64,000 nt of DNA, from assembly GCA_017470985.1 (NCBI GenBank), contig JAFUXA010000013.1, positions 1 to 64,000 of the forward strand, read 5' to 3'. The notes beneath the pieces were generated by a model, which saw nothing but the letters and a program-made list of their open reading frames with translations, was not told where the DNA came from and did not search any database. A program made the position numbers and the translations under genes. The DNA comes from Lachnospiraceae bacterium. Lineage in GTDB: Bacteria > Bacillota > Clostridia > Lachnospirales > Lachnospiraceae. This document shows, in pieces, positions 24,821-33,903 of this stretch (the first letter of the stretch is position 1; each line of letters opens with the position of its first letter).

Positions 24821-25153
24821 TGGGATACCAAGGATTCAATTGGATTGATTGCGGAATCTTCAAAAAAACAGATGGAATATTTCGCTGTTATAATGGTGAC
24901 TTTGACAAGCAGAGAGGCTGCCGAGGAAGGGATGACTATACGCCAATATCTAATCAAGGAGAGATGTATACATGCAGCAAATCTGTTGAAGTATTCAGAT
25001 TACGACCTGTCGACAATTGCCGAGTATTTCTGTTTTTCATCCCAGAGCCACTTTGGAAATCAGTTTAAAAAGGTTATGGGGATGACACCGAAGGAGTACA
25101 GAACCAGATACAAGAATACGTCGGTATATATTCCTGAAGAAGATAAAAAGTAA
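24821..25153 (+). pseudogene. Decayed AraC-family regulator with internal deletion
   Basis: The frame begins after a stop at 24818 with no convincing start (TTG at 24845). KKQMEYFAVIMVTLTSREAAEEGM resembles the helical segment that in intact regulators of this type (compare 14381-15667) lies well before the DNA-binding domain. It is joined directly to IRQYLIKERCIHAANLLKYS, which is the end of the first helix-turn-helix, and then to an intact second one (LSTIAEYFCFSSQSHFGNQFKKVMGMTPKEYR). The N-terminal sensor and most of the first HTH are therefore missing. It probably does not bind DNA as an AraC protein normally does. Confidence 0.65.
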
Positions 25154-25194
25154 AATAATTTATATTCCGGGAAATGTGTTAAAATGATTATGTT

Positions 25195-26187
25195 ATGAAA
25201 CGTAATCACATTTCCTATAAAAAGAATAAATTTCATATAAAAAAGATTTGTGTATTACAGGCAGTAACATTGATGTTGCTGCTTGTAATTTTATGGGTTG
25301 GTGCATGCAAAGCTATGACTTACGCTGCACCTGCCAAACCAAGGGTAGACATTAGAGAGTACCTGATGCAAGAGACCGGAGGAAATAAGGATATCTCCGC
25401 AGAACAATTGGACCTGGATCTGATATATGAGCAGACCGGACTGGGACGGGCAGGCGTGGAGACTCTGATAAATGAAAACAGGTTGTACAAGATGGGATAT
25501 ATACAGGATTATTTCTACGGTACACCGGTTATTTCAGAATCCAGACTGAATGTGGTTCGACACCTGGAGAGAGTAGATGGAGTGTATGATGGAGAGATGC
25601 AGTCCGACTCACAGAATGCTGATGGCAAGACGCTTCTATATCCACGATTTGTAGTTGAGGACGGAGATATTATAGTGACATTGTCAAGCTACATCGGTGG
25701 ATGGCGATATGGTCATACAGGGTTGGTTGTAAATGCCGATGAGGGGCTTGTTCTTGAAGCTATGACTTACGGAGAACCATCTCTTATTGAGAATCTGGGA
25801 CACTGGAAGGAATATCCTGCATGGGCGATTCTTAGGCCAAGGAATCTGACCAGGGAACAACGGGCAGCAGTTGCAGAGTATGCTTATGATAATCTACGAG
25901 GTATTGATTATAGCCTGCTGGCCAGCACCAGAACTTCCGAGGTTGGAAAGCCGGGTGATCCACAGGCGTTGGAGAAAGCGGCGGACAATGGCACCCTGGT
26001 AAATGATGCAAATATCAGTCGGACCCAATGTGCTCACATTGCCTGGTATGCTTATTATCTGGCGGGGCTTGATTTGGATTCTGATTGGACAGATTATGTG
26101 ACTCCGGCTGATATTCTGCGGGACGATGATTTGGAATTAGTATTGGAATATGGATTTTTACAGAATATATTTGAAGGGAGAAGGTAG
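25195..26187 (+). CDS. Secreted or anchored permuted papain-fold (NlpC/P60, YiiX-like) amidase
   Basis: 330 residues. A basic N-terminus and hydrophobic segment (about 20-42, VTLMLLLVILWVGACKAM) export it. The catalytic domain shows GDIIVTLSSYIGGWRYGHTGLVV (His about 182) before the cysteine in ISRTQCAHIAWYAYY, the reversed order typical of the circularly permuted NlpC/P60-like group. Relatives act on peptidoglycan peptides or amide/ester bonds. No Shine-Dalgarno sequence is visible; a TAAAAT box ends 8 bases before the ATG, so a leaderless message is possible. The next gene starts 5 bases after its stop. Confidence 0.75.
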   Translation: MKRNHISYKKNKFHIKKICVLQAVTLMLLLVILWVGACKAMTYAAPAKPRVDIREYLMQETGGNKDISAEQLDLDLIYEQTGLGRAGVETLINENRLYKMGYIQDYFYGTPVISESRLNVVRHLERVDGVYDGEMQSDSQNADGKTLLYPRFVVEDGDIIVTLSSYIGGWRYGHTGLVVNADEGLVLEAMTYGEPSLIENLGHWKEYPAWAILRPRNLTREQRAAVAEYAYDNLRGIDYSLLASTRTSEVGKPGDPQALEKAADNGTLVNDANISRTQCAHIAWYAYYLAGLDLDSDWTDYVTPADILRDDDLELVLEYGFLQNIFEGRR

Positions 26188-26192
26188 AGAAA

Positions 26193-27089
26193 ATGTCACT
26201 ATCGGGTTTTATGTTTGGAATGATGGCTGGGAAGTCAGATAAGAAAAGGGATGCGAATTTGGTTTTTCCGGCGGATGTGGAAGCTATTCGCAATATCAAT
26301 TATGCAGGAAATACAGATATATACAACAATTTGGATATATATTTTCCAAAGGGAACCCAAGGGTTTCTTCCTGTGATTGTCAGCTATCATGGAGGCGGAT
26401 ATGTCTATGGCACCAAGGAGATTTATCAGCACTACGGTGCATATATGGCAAGCCAGGGCTTTGTATTTGTGAATTTCAATTATCATTTGGCACCAAAATA
26501 TAAATATCCTACTCAGCTTACTGAGGCCAATATGGTATTTAAATGGATTGAGTCCAATGCAATGCATTATCACATGGATATCAAAAATATCTTTGTGGTA
26601 GGAGATTCGGCAGGAGCGCAGATGATTAGTCAGTATCTGGCAATATTTACAAATGAGGAATATGCGAAGCTGTTTCCTTTTGAGGTGCCTCATGATTTGC
26701 GCATTCGCGCTGCAGGCTTAAACTGCGGTTTGTATTCTGTGCCAACAGGAGAGGGAGAGTCTCTGGATCGTTTCACCAAGGATTTAATGAAGGATTATAT
26801 GGGAAACGATATTGCAAAATACGCGCAGATGAATGATGTGCTGGGAAATATTAAATCCAACTATCCACCATGCTATATTATGACAGCTGAGTATGATTTC
26901 CTGAAAGCAAATGCCAAGCCTATGTGTGAGTTTTTACAGTCTAAGGGCGTGGAGGCTCAGTGGAAATGCTATGGAACACCAGATAAGAAGTATATGGGGC
27001 ATGTGTGCCATGTGAATATGAATCTGGATGAAGCCAGGGAGATAAATGATGATGAAGTGGCATTTTTCAGGGCTCATATAGTTGAATAA
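26193..27089 (+). CDS. Alpha/beta hydrolase (hormone-sensitive-lipase-like esterase)
   Basis: 298 residues. Oxyanion motif VSYHGGGYVYG and nucleophile elbow VVGDSAGAQMI; the catalytic Asp is probably in TAEYDFLKANAK and the His in YMGHVCHVNM near the C-terminus. The N-terminal SGFMFGMMAGKSDKKRDA is short and not a clear signal peptide. Esterase on short acyl groups; substrate unknown. GGGAGAAGG precedes the ATG by about 8 bases. It is probably co-transcribed with the papain-fold gene. Confidence 0.88.
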   Translation: MSLSGFMFGMMAGKSDKKRDANLVFPADVEAIRNINYAGNTDIYNNLDIYFPKGTQGFLPVIVSYHGGGYVYGTKEIYQHYGAYMASQGFVFVNFNYHLAPKYKYPTQLTEANMVFKWIESNAMHYHMDIKNIFVVGDSAGAQMISQYLAIFTNEEYAKLFPFEVPHDLRIRAAGLNCGLYSVPTGEGESLDRFTKDLMKDYMGNDIAKYAQMNDVLGNIKSNYPPCYIMTAEYDFLKANAKPMCEFLQSKGVEAQWKCYGTPDKKYMGHVCHVNMNLDEAREINDDEVAFFRAHIVE

Positions 27090-27142
27090 AGATAATATTT
27101 GCTATATTATTGCATGTGGAATTTATAAAACAGGAGGCAGAT

Positions 27143-28615
27143 ATGGGAGTATTAGATAATTTACAACCAACATCAGTTTTTAAATATTTTGAGGAGATAT
27201 GTTCTATCCCTCATGGATCTAGAAATCTACAGCAGATAAGTGATTACCTGGTGAACTTCGCCAAGGAGCGTGGTCTGAAATATCGTCAGGATGAGGAATT
27301 GAATGTAATTATCTGGAAGGATGCATCAGCAGGTTATGAGGATGCTACACCTGTTATTATACAGGGACATATGGATATGGTTGCAGTGAAGGAACCAGGT
27401 TGCGCCAAGGATTTGGCAACAGAGGGATTGGACCTTGAAATTAATGGAGATTATATCTCTGCAACAGGTACTTCCCTGGGTGGAGATGACGGAATTGCCG
27501 TGGCTTACGCTCTTGCGATTCTGGATGATGACACATTGGCTCATCCTCCTCTTGAGGCAGTTATTACAACTAATGAGGAAATCGGTTTGCTTGGAGCAGC
27601 AGCTCTTGACACATCTGATTTAAAGGGCAAGATTTTATTGAATGCAGACTCAGAGGATGAAGGAATATTTACAGTGGCATGTGCAGGTGGCGCAACAGCT
27701 ATTTCTGATATTCAGTTGGAACGTGAATCAACAGACCTTGACGCTATTGAACTCCATTTGCATAATCTCACTGGTGGTCATTCCGGAGCAGAGATTCACA
27801 AGGACAGAGGAAATGCTTCATATATTATGGCCAGAATCCTCATGAGATTAGATAGTAAGTTTGGACTTAGATTATATGCCATTGATGGTGGCGAGAAGGA
27901 CAATGCCATCACAATAGAAAACATTGCTTCCCTTGTAGTAGGTAGTGCAACCAATGATGAAGTTATTAGCTTCGTAAATGAGTTATTTGAGGACATCAAG
28001 GCTGAGTATGCTGATACAGATCCTAATATGGCTCTTGATATCAAGACTGTTGCTGTTGGAGAGAATCTGACAAATGGTATATATGATGGGAATGTTATGA
28101 CAGAGGAAAGTTCCATGTCTGTCATTTCTCAGATTATACATTTGCCACAGGGTGTTGTTAGAATGAGCCATGAGATTGAGGGACTGGTTCAGACTTCTAT
28201 GAATTTAGGTGTGGTAAAGACTGAGGGCAATAACGCTCAGTTTATCTACTCTGTGAGAAGCTCTAAAGCCTCAGAGAAGAAACAGCTCTTAGAGTTGATT
28301 AAGCATATGACAGCTTATGTAGGTGGAACAACTATTATTGAAGGTGATTATCCGGGATGGGATTACAATCCTGACAACAAGATTGAAGGAATCATGGTAA
28401 ATGAATACAAGAAGCTTTATGGAGAAGAACCAAAGGTTGAGGGCATTCACGCTGGATTGGAATGCGGTCTTATGATTGATAAGATGCCAGGATTAGAAGC
28501 TATTTCCTTTGGACCACAGATGCATGACATCCATACTTTCAAGGAAGAGTTATCCATTTCTTCTACAAAGCGCACATGGGATTTACTTATTAATACATTG
28601 GCAGCTATTCATTAG
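27143..28615 (+). CDS. pepD: Aminoacyl-histidine dipeptidase (PepD, M20 family)
   Basis: 490 residues, the usual length for PepD. Zinc-site motifs: QGHMDMVAVKEPG, GTSLGGDDGIAVAYALAILDD, TTNEEIGLLGAAAL and NADSEDEG; the dimerisation lid begins at LHNLTGGHSGAEIHKDRGN. It hydrolyses Xaa-His and other dipeptides in the cytoplasm, freeing amino acids. The ATG at 27143 has AGGAGG 7-9 bases before it; the longer frame starts at a doubtful codon at 27110. A 16-base tandem repeat and a strong terminator follow. Confidence 0.95.
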   Translation: MGVLDNLQPTSVFKYFEEICSIPHGSRNLQQISDYLVNFAKERGLKYRQDEELNVIIWKDASAGYEDATPVIIQGHMDMVAVKEPGCAKDLATEGLDLEINGDYISATGTSLGGDDGIAVAYALAILDDDTLAHPPLEAVITTNEEIGLLGAAALDTSDLKGKILLNADSEDEGIFTVACAGGATAISDIQLERESTDLDAIELHLHNLTGGHSGAEIHKDRGNASYIMARILMRLDSKFGLRLYAIDGGEKDNAITIENIASLVVGSATNDEVISFVNELFEDIKAEYADTDPNMALDIKTVAVGENLTNGIYDGNVMTEESSMSVISQIIHLPQGVVRMSHEIEGLVQTSMNLGVVKTEGNNAQFIYSVRSSKASEKKQLLELIKHMTAYVGGTTIIEGDYPGWDYNPDNKIEGIMVNEYKKLYGEEPKVEGIHAGLECGLMIDKMPGLEAISFGPQMHDIHTFKEELSISSTKRTWDLLINTLAAIH

Positions 28616-28620
28616 TGGAT

Positions 28621-28684
28621 ATAAGCCAGTTGGCAAATAGGCTTGTTGGGAAATAAGCCTGTTGGAAAATAAGCTTGTTAAAAT
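28621..28684. repeat. Four tandem copies of a 16-bp unit
   Basis: The unit is ATAAGCCTGTTGGAAA with variants; four imperfect copies lie directly after the pepD stop, before the terminator. The function is unknown; it may be slippage-prone. Confidence 0.75.
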
Positions 28685-28711
28685 CTGTATAATAATTTGA
28701 ATATAATAAAA

Positions 28712-28767
28712 AAGCATCAGATGAATCTCTAGGATTAATTCCTAAAATCATCTGATGCTTATTTTTT
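28712..28767. terminator. Bidirectional terminator between pepD and carD
   Basis: AAGCATCAGATGA (28712-28724) pairs perfectly with TCATCTGATGCTT (28748-28760), with seven T on the plus side and a run of A upstream that gives T on the minus side. It serves both convergent genes. Confidence 0.85.
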
Positions 28768-28771
28768 TAAA

Positions 28772-29272
28772 TTAGCAGGCGCTCTCGAAACGACTTGTGA
28801 TAGTGCTGATAATCTCATCCTTTGGAATTCCAAATACGAGACTGAGCTCATTATAAGCTTCGTTTTCTGCATTTCTCAGATAGCGCTCATCAAGGGCAGT
28901 GATTTTCTTACCCTGCTCTAAGCGTTTCTTCTGTCTGATATAAATTGTCTTAATTACGCTGAACCAATTTGATAAGTCTGCACTCTTTAAGGCATCTTTG
29001 TATGTCTGTTCTCTTTGACGCTCATTTGACACTGTCAATTCAGCAATTTCTGGGATCTTGTCAATAATTGCTTTGGCACGTTCCTTTGTTAAGATACGAC
29101 GTGTTGCAATTCTTTTATTATCCACTGGAGTATAAATCTTATCAGTCCCTGAAGTAACAGGAGTAAGAACATAATATAGACGATCTTCCTGACCGATGTC
29201 CAAATGAGTGATATCATTTACTTCATACACACCCTGACATCCATAAACTATCTGTTCACCAACTTCGTACAT
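28772..29272 (-). CDS. carD: CarD-family RNA polymerase-binding regulator
   Basis: 166 residues. The N-terminal beta domain (MYEVGEQIVYGCQGVYEVNDI ... YYVLTPV) is the CarD/CdnL/TRCF RNA-polymerase-interacting domain. The C-terminal helical part carries the conserved WFSVIKTIYIRQKKRLEQGKKITALDERYL, which contacts promoter DNA. Family members stabilise open complexes at rRNA and housekeeping promoters. GGAAGTG precedes the ATG. It is a single gene with its own upstream region. Confidence 0.92.
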   Translation of the reverse strand: MYEVGEQIVYGCQGVYEVNDITHLDIGQEDRLYYVLTPVTSGTDKIYTPVDNKRIATRRILTKERAKAIIDKIPEIAELTVSNERQREQTYKDALKSADLSNWFSVIKTIYIRQKKRLEQGKKITALDERYLRNAENEAYNELSLVFGIPKDEIISTITSRFESAC

Positions 29273-29602
29273 TTAATCACTTCCTTTTCTATACAACATT
29301 ATAAAAACCCACTGCAATATATTTTGAAAGCGCATTGCTGGTAAGCAAATTGGCTTTAAAACCATATTTATTATTCAGTTTCTCAAACCGTGCTCATTTA
29401 TCATAACACCGTGAGAAATACACCGTCAAGTGCAAAAAAGCATAGAAAATACGCATTTTTTGTTATAAAAATTCACAAATTTTATTAAACATAAACACGG
29501 AGGATGGCCTGGGAATTATACCTTAATACACGCGTGTTGTGTACAAAGACTTAATGCAATGTTAGAATCCTCTTCGTGTGAAAAATGAAAGGAGACATTG
29601 TT
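29273..29602. other. Long intergenic region between carD and the DegV gene
   Basis: 330 bases, AT-rich, no credible reading frame. The right-hand part (about 29496-29580) has a CACG.AGGAT segment that could pair with ATCCTCTTCGTG just before the DegV gene, plus a central ACACGCGTGT palindrome. It may be a structured leader, but I could match it to no known RNA family. Both genes must have their promoters here; I found no convincing -35/-10 pair. Confidence 0.4.
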
Positions 29603-30478
29603 ATGGCAATTCGTATAATTACAGATTCAGGATCTGATATGACTGTGGAGGAGGCCAAGGCGTTGGGAGTGATTCTTCTGCCTATTAATGTGCGCTTCGG
29701 AGATGATGAATATAAGGCAGGATATGATATGTCAAATGTTAGATTTTTTGACATGCTCATTGAGACTGATGAATTTCCCAAGACCAGTTCTATATCACCG
29801 GCAGTATATGAGGATGCATTTAGAGAAGTATTAGATTCAGGTGACGAGGCAATCTATATAAGTCTGTCCTCAGGCTTGTCGGGAACCATGCAGTCTGCCA
29901 TGATTGCAGTGAGTTCTGTGGAGGATGAATATGGCAGGGCGGATATAAGTGTAGTGGATTCTAAAGGAGCATGTGGTACTCAATATATTCTGGTGCGCCA
30001 GGCTTTGGAGTACGTAGAACAGGGGCTTGATAGATATACCATTGTTGAGAGATTGCAGCAGGACAGAAAGCATACCAAGATTATAGCTATGCTTGACACT
30101 TTGGAATATTTACATAAAGGGGGCCGCATATCTGCAGCGGCAGCAACTGTAGGCAATATGTTATCCATTAAACCGGTTATTACTTTCGAGGATGGCCAGG
30201 TGAAATTGCTTGGCAAGGCCAAAGGTTCGAAAAATGCCAACAATAAATTGAAACAGTTTGTAATAGAGCATGGTGGAATAGATTTCAACAGAGAATTCAT
30301 TCTGGTTTACTCAGGAAATGAAACACATTTATTGGACAAATATATTATAGACAGTGAGGAACTCTATGCAGATTATGGTGATGAACTTCCTCGTCTACAG
30401 ATTGGACCGGTTATAGGAACATATGCAGGTCCTGGAGCAGTGGGACTGGCGTTTTTTGAAATGACAACAGAATCCTAG
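29603..30478 (+). CDS. DegV family fatty-acid-binding protein
   Basis: 291 residues. Start motif IRIITDSGSDMTVEEAKALGV; fatty-acid carboxylate site region FPKTSSISPAVYEDAF and ISLSSGLSGTMQSA; second domain LEYLHKGGRISAAAATVGNMLSIKPVI; end IGPVIGTYAGPGAVGLAFF. DegV/FakB proteins present fatty acids to the kinase FakA for phosphorylation; no fakA is here. The ATG at 29603 is used because AAAGGAGA lies 8 bases upstream of it, inside the longer frame. Confidence 0.92.
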   Translation: MAIRIITDSGSDMTVEEAKALGVILLPINVRFGDDEYKAGYDMSNVRFFDMLIETDEFPKTSSISPAVYEDAFREVLDSGDEAIYISLSSGLSGTMQSAMIAVSSVEDEYGRADISVVDSKGACGTQYILVRQALEYVEQGLDRYTIVERLQQDRKHTKIIAMLDTLEYLHKGGRISAAAATVGNMLSIKPVITFEDGQVKLLGKAKGSKNANNKLKQFVIEHGGIDFNREFILVYSGNETHLLDKYIIDSEELYADYGDELPRLQIGPVIGTYAGPGAVGLAFFEMTTES

Positions 30479-30627
30479 AGATGAGAATACTCTAGTCAAA
30501 ATGTATAAGAATGATTTCAAAAGAAGGGGAATATCCTATAACATATAAGCCTGTGTCTGTGCTACAATTAATTATGTTTTTGAGAGATATTACAGATATT
30601 TTTTGTAATAGAAAGCGGTGATATTTT

Positions 30628-31989
30628 ATGAGTAGACAGACCAGAGAAATGGATATGATAAATGGGAAATTGGCGCCTAATATTCTCAAGTTTGCTCTGC
30701 CTCTGGCGGCAACTGGAATACTGCAACAGTTATTTAACGCGGCAGATGTGGCAGTAATCGGCAGATTCGCCGGTAAGGAAGCCATGGCAGCAGTAGGTTC
30801 CAATGGTTCCATTATCGGGTTACTGGTAAATATGTTTGTGGGAATCGCTCTTGGTGCCAATGTAGTTATTGCCCATGCCACCGGTCAGGGCGATGAGGAG
30901 AGAGTTGCCAAAACAGTACATACTTCCATAGTTGTGGCAGTTGTTGGCGGTATCATTATGACATTAATTGGTGAGATAATAGCAAGCCCACTCCTTGGTG
31001 TCATGGGGGTGCCATCAGAAGTCCGTGATATGTCTATACTGTATTTGCGTATATACCTGTTGGGAATGGCATTCAGTTTCCTGTATAACTTTGAAGCGGC
31101 AATATTTCGTAGTCAGGGAAATACCAGATTGCCAATGGTGGCACTTACATTTGCCGGTGTGATAAATGTTATTCTCAATCTGATATTTGTAATTGGATTT
31201 GGACTTGATGTGGCAGGAGTTGCTCTTGCTACAGTTATTTCCAATGTAGTTAGTTCAGGTATATTATTTGTATATTTAAAGAAAGCCAATGGACCAACCA
31301 GAGTATATTTGAGTAAATTGCGCATAGACTGGGAAGTGTTGGCCAAGGTCTTGAGAATTGGAGTGCCATCTGGAATTCAGGGAATGGTATTTTCTCTGTC
31401 AAATGTAGTTATCCAATCTGCAATTAACAGCTTAGGAGCTACCATTATGGCAGCTTCTTCAGCAGCATTTAATTTAGAGGTTATAGCATATTATGTATTG
31501 AACTCTTACTCTCAGGCTTGCACGACTTTCGTAGGTCAGAACTTCGGTGCCGGACAATATGATAGATGTAAGAAAGTACTACAGAATTGCGCTTTGCTTA
31601 GTCTTATTTCAACAGCTGTAGTTTGCTCTGCAATCTTGTTGGGAAGTCATCAGCTGCTGGCATTATTTAATACAGATTCGGAAGTTATAGAAGCCGGAGC
31701 AGTCAGACTTCAGATTATCTTTGTAGCATATATATTTACAGTGTTACAGGAAGCTTTTACGGGATATTTGAGAGGCTTTGGCATGTCATTTATTCCGGCC
31801 TTGGTTACTGTGGTTGGAATATGTGGTACCAGATTGCTATGGGTATTTACAATATTTGATCATATGCCTACCTTTTATGTGTTGATGGGAGCATATCCTG
31901 TGAGTTTAGGTCTTACAGCATTTATAATCTGGTTGATTATAATGATTGTGAAACCGTCGAAGAAATATGCTAATAAAGCGGTAATATAG
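30628..31989 (+). CDS. MATE-family efflux transporter
   Basis: 453 residues, 12 membrane segments in two similar halves. Family marks: NILKFALPLAATGILQQLFNAADVAVIGRFAGKEAMAAVG at the start and TFVGQNFGAGQYDRCKK in the second half. It expels drugs or metabolites by Na+ or H+ antiport; the substrate is not predictable. Only 14 bases separate it from the ABC-F gene, so the two are probably one transcript, which may link efflux with ribosome protection. Confidence 0.93.
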   Translation: MSRQTREMDMINGKLAPNILKFALPLAATGILQQLFNAADVAVIGRFAGKEAMAAVGSNGSIIGLLVNMFVGIALGANVVIAHATGQGDEERVAKTVHTSIVVAVVGGIIMTLIGEIIASPLLGVMGVPSEVRDMSILYLRIYLLGMAFSFLYNFEAAIFRSQGNTRLPMVALTFAGVINVILNLIFVIGFGLDVAGVALATVISNVVSSGILFVYLKKANGPTRVYLSKLRIDWEVLAKVLRIGVPSGIQGMVFSLSNVVIQSAINSLGATIMAASSAAFNLEVIAYYVLNSYSQACTTFVGQNFGAGQYDRCKKVLQNCALLSLISTAVVCSAILLGSHQLLALFNTDSEVIEAGAVRLQIIFVAYIFTVLQEAFTGYLRGFGMSFIPALVTVVGICGTRLLWVFTIFDHMPTFYVLMGAYPVSLGLTAFIIWLIIMIVKPSKKYANKAVI

Positions 31990-32003
31990 GAAGGTATTAA
32001 TAG

Positions 32004-33878
32004 ATGAACTTACTTACTATCAAGAATCTGTCCAAAGCTTTTACTGACAAGGTCCTTCTGGATGGAGTTGATTTCAGCCTTGAGGAAGGCGAGAAGGTCG
32101 GTATTATTGGAATAAATGGAACCGGTAAATCCACTTTGCTTCGAATTATTGCAGGGTTGGAAGAAGGTGACAGTGGAGAGTATATAAAGGGCAAGAATGT
32201 TGTTATCAATTATTTGCCACAAAACCCTGTCTTTGAACCCGGGCAGACGGTATATGAATACGTTGTGAAATATAATCAGGGCCATGATGATTCTTATGGA
32301 GCACTGGAGGGCGAAGCCAAAACTATTTTAAATCAGCTTGGCTTTGATGATGTTGATGTACCTGTTGACAATCTCTCTGGTGGTCAGAAGAAGAAGGTGG
32401 CTCTGGCGGCAGTGCTTCTGTCTAGAAATGAGGTTCTGATTCTTGATGAGCCTACCAACCATTTGGATCATCATATGACAGAGTGGCTGGAAGGCTGGCT
32501 GAAATCTTATCGTGGAGCTCTTATTATGATTACTCATGACAGATACTTCCTGGATCTGGTATGTAATCGAATAGTGGAAATAGATAAGGGAAAGCTGTAT
32601 TCATACAAAACTAACTATGAGGGATTTCTGGAATTGAAATCTCAGCGAGAGGAGATGGCGCTGGCAACACAGGCCAAGCATCGCAATATTTTGCGCAAGG
32701 AAATTGCATGGATGCAGCGAGGAGCCAGAGCGCGTTCTACCAAGCAGAAGGCTCATATTCAGCGTTACGAGGCTTTGCGGGATGAGAAACCTGTGGAGAT
32801 AGATTCCAATGTGGAGATTGAGAGTCTCTCCAGTCGTCTGGGGAATAAGACTATAGAGTTGGAAAATATTACAGTAACCTTTGAGGGAAGGACTTATATC
32901 AAGGATTTCTCATATAATTTTCTGAGAAATGATAGAGTGGGAATTCTGGGACCTAATGGTTGTGGTAAATCCTCTCTTCTGAAACTGATTATGAGAGAGT
33001 ATGAGCCAGACACCGGAAGTATTGAAATCGGTGAGACGGTAAATATAGGATATTATGCCCAGGAAGCTGTTGGCATGGATGATAATCAGAAAGTTATAGA
33101 TTATGTCAAGGATGTGGCGGAGTATATTCGCACAGAGGATGGATATATATCAGCATCTCAGCTGTTGGAGAAGTTTCTGTTTACAGGTTCTATGCAGTAT
33201 CAGAAGATTGGTAAGCTCTCAGGTGGTGAGAAGAGGCGACTGTATCTGGCTAGAGTTTTGATGGGTGCGCCTAATGTATTGATTCTTGATGAGCCAACCA
33301 ATGATTTGGATATTTCAACCCTGTATATATTGGAGGATTATCTAGATACATTTCAGGGCATACTTATTACTGTATCCCACGACAGATACTTCCTGGATAG
33401 AGTTGTTAATCGCATGTTGACTTTTAATTCAACTGGAGAGATAACCCTGTTTAATGGCAGTTATTCTGATTATTACAACAGTCATAGAGGTGAATTTGAA
33501 ATAACTGTTGGCAGCAGGAATGTTAATAGTAATAATTCGGATGATAATCTACGTGATAAAGCATCAGAAAACGAAGATGCCGAAGAGACTCTGTCAGGAG
33601 CTGAAGCTTATAAGCAGCAGAAAGCTCAGAATAAGAAGCTGAAATTTACATATAAAGAACAATTGGAATATGATACTATCGAGGATGATATAGAAGCTTT
33701 GGAGAATAAGATTGCAGAGATTGATGAGCAGCTATCTGATCCAAAGATTGCCAGTGATTTCGTGAAGCTGAATGAACTTGGTGCTGCCAAGAGTGAATTG
33801 GAAGCTCAGCTGGATGAGAAGATGGATAGATATGTATATCTGGAAGAACTGGCAGAGAAGATTAAAGCGGGACAATAG
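32004..33878 (+). CDS. ABC-F family ATPase (Uup-like)
   Basis: 624 residues with two ATPase cassettes and no membrane domain: Walker A GINGTGKST and GPNGCGKSS, signatures LSGGQKKK and LSGGEKRR, Walker B VLILDEPTNHLD and VLILDEPTNDLD. Between them lies the helical ribosome-probing linker (about 200-285). After an acidic stretch (about 505-535) comes a C-terminal coiled coil (about 550-620), as in Uup. It probably acts on ribosomes or nucleic-acid structures, and some relatives give antibiotic resistance. It follows the MATE gene closely. Confidence 0.93.
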   Translation: MNLLTIKNLSKAFTDKVLLDGVDFSLEEGEKVGIIGINGTGKSTLLRIIAGLEEGDSGEYIKGKNVVINYLPQNPVFEPGQTVYEYVVKYNQGHDDSYGALEGEAKTILNQLGFDDVDVPVDNLSGGQKKKVALAAVLLSRNEVLILDEPTNHLDHHMTEWLEGWLKSYRGALIMITHDRYFLDLVCNRIVEIDKGKLYSYKTNYEGFLELKSQREEMALATQAKHRNILRKEIAWMQRGARARSTKQKAHIQRYEALRDEKPVEIDSNVEIESLSSRLGNKTIELENITVTFEGRTYIKDFSYNFLRNDRVGILGPNGCGKSSLLKLIMREYEPDTGSIEIGETVNIGYYAQEAVGMDDNQKVIDYVKDVAEYIRTEDGYISASQLLEKFLFTGSMQYQKIGKLSGGEKRRLYLARVLMGAPNVLILDEPTNDLDISTLYILEDYLDTFQGILITVSHDRYFLDRVVNRMLTFNSTGEITLFNGSYSDYYNSHRGEFEITVGSRNVNSNNSDDNLRDKASENEDAEETLSGAEAYKQQKAQNKKLKFTYKEQLEYDTIEDDIEALENKIAEIDEQLSDPKIASDFVKLNELGAAKSELEAQLDEKMDRYVYLEELAEKIKAGQ

Positions 33879-33903
33879 TTCTTGCAGGTAAGAGGAGAAA
33901 ATA

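Noticed and set aside
29273..29602. Riboswitch in the leader of the DegV gene
   Set aside because: Only one loose long-range pairing and a small palindrome; no known aptamer core could be matched. Kept only as a noted intergenic region.
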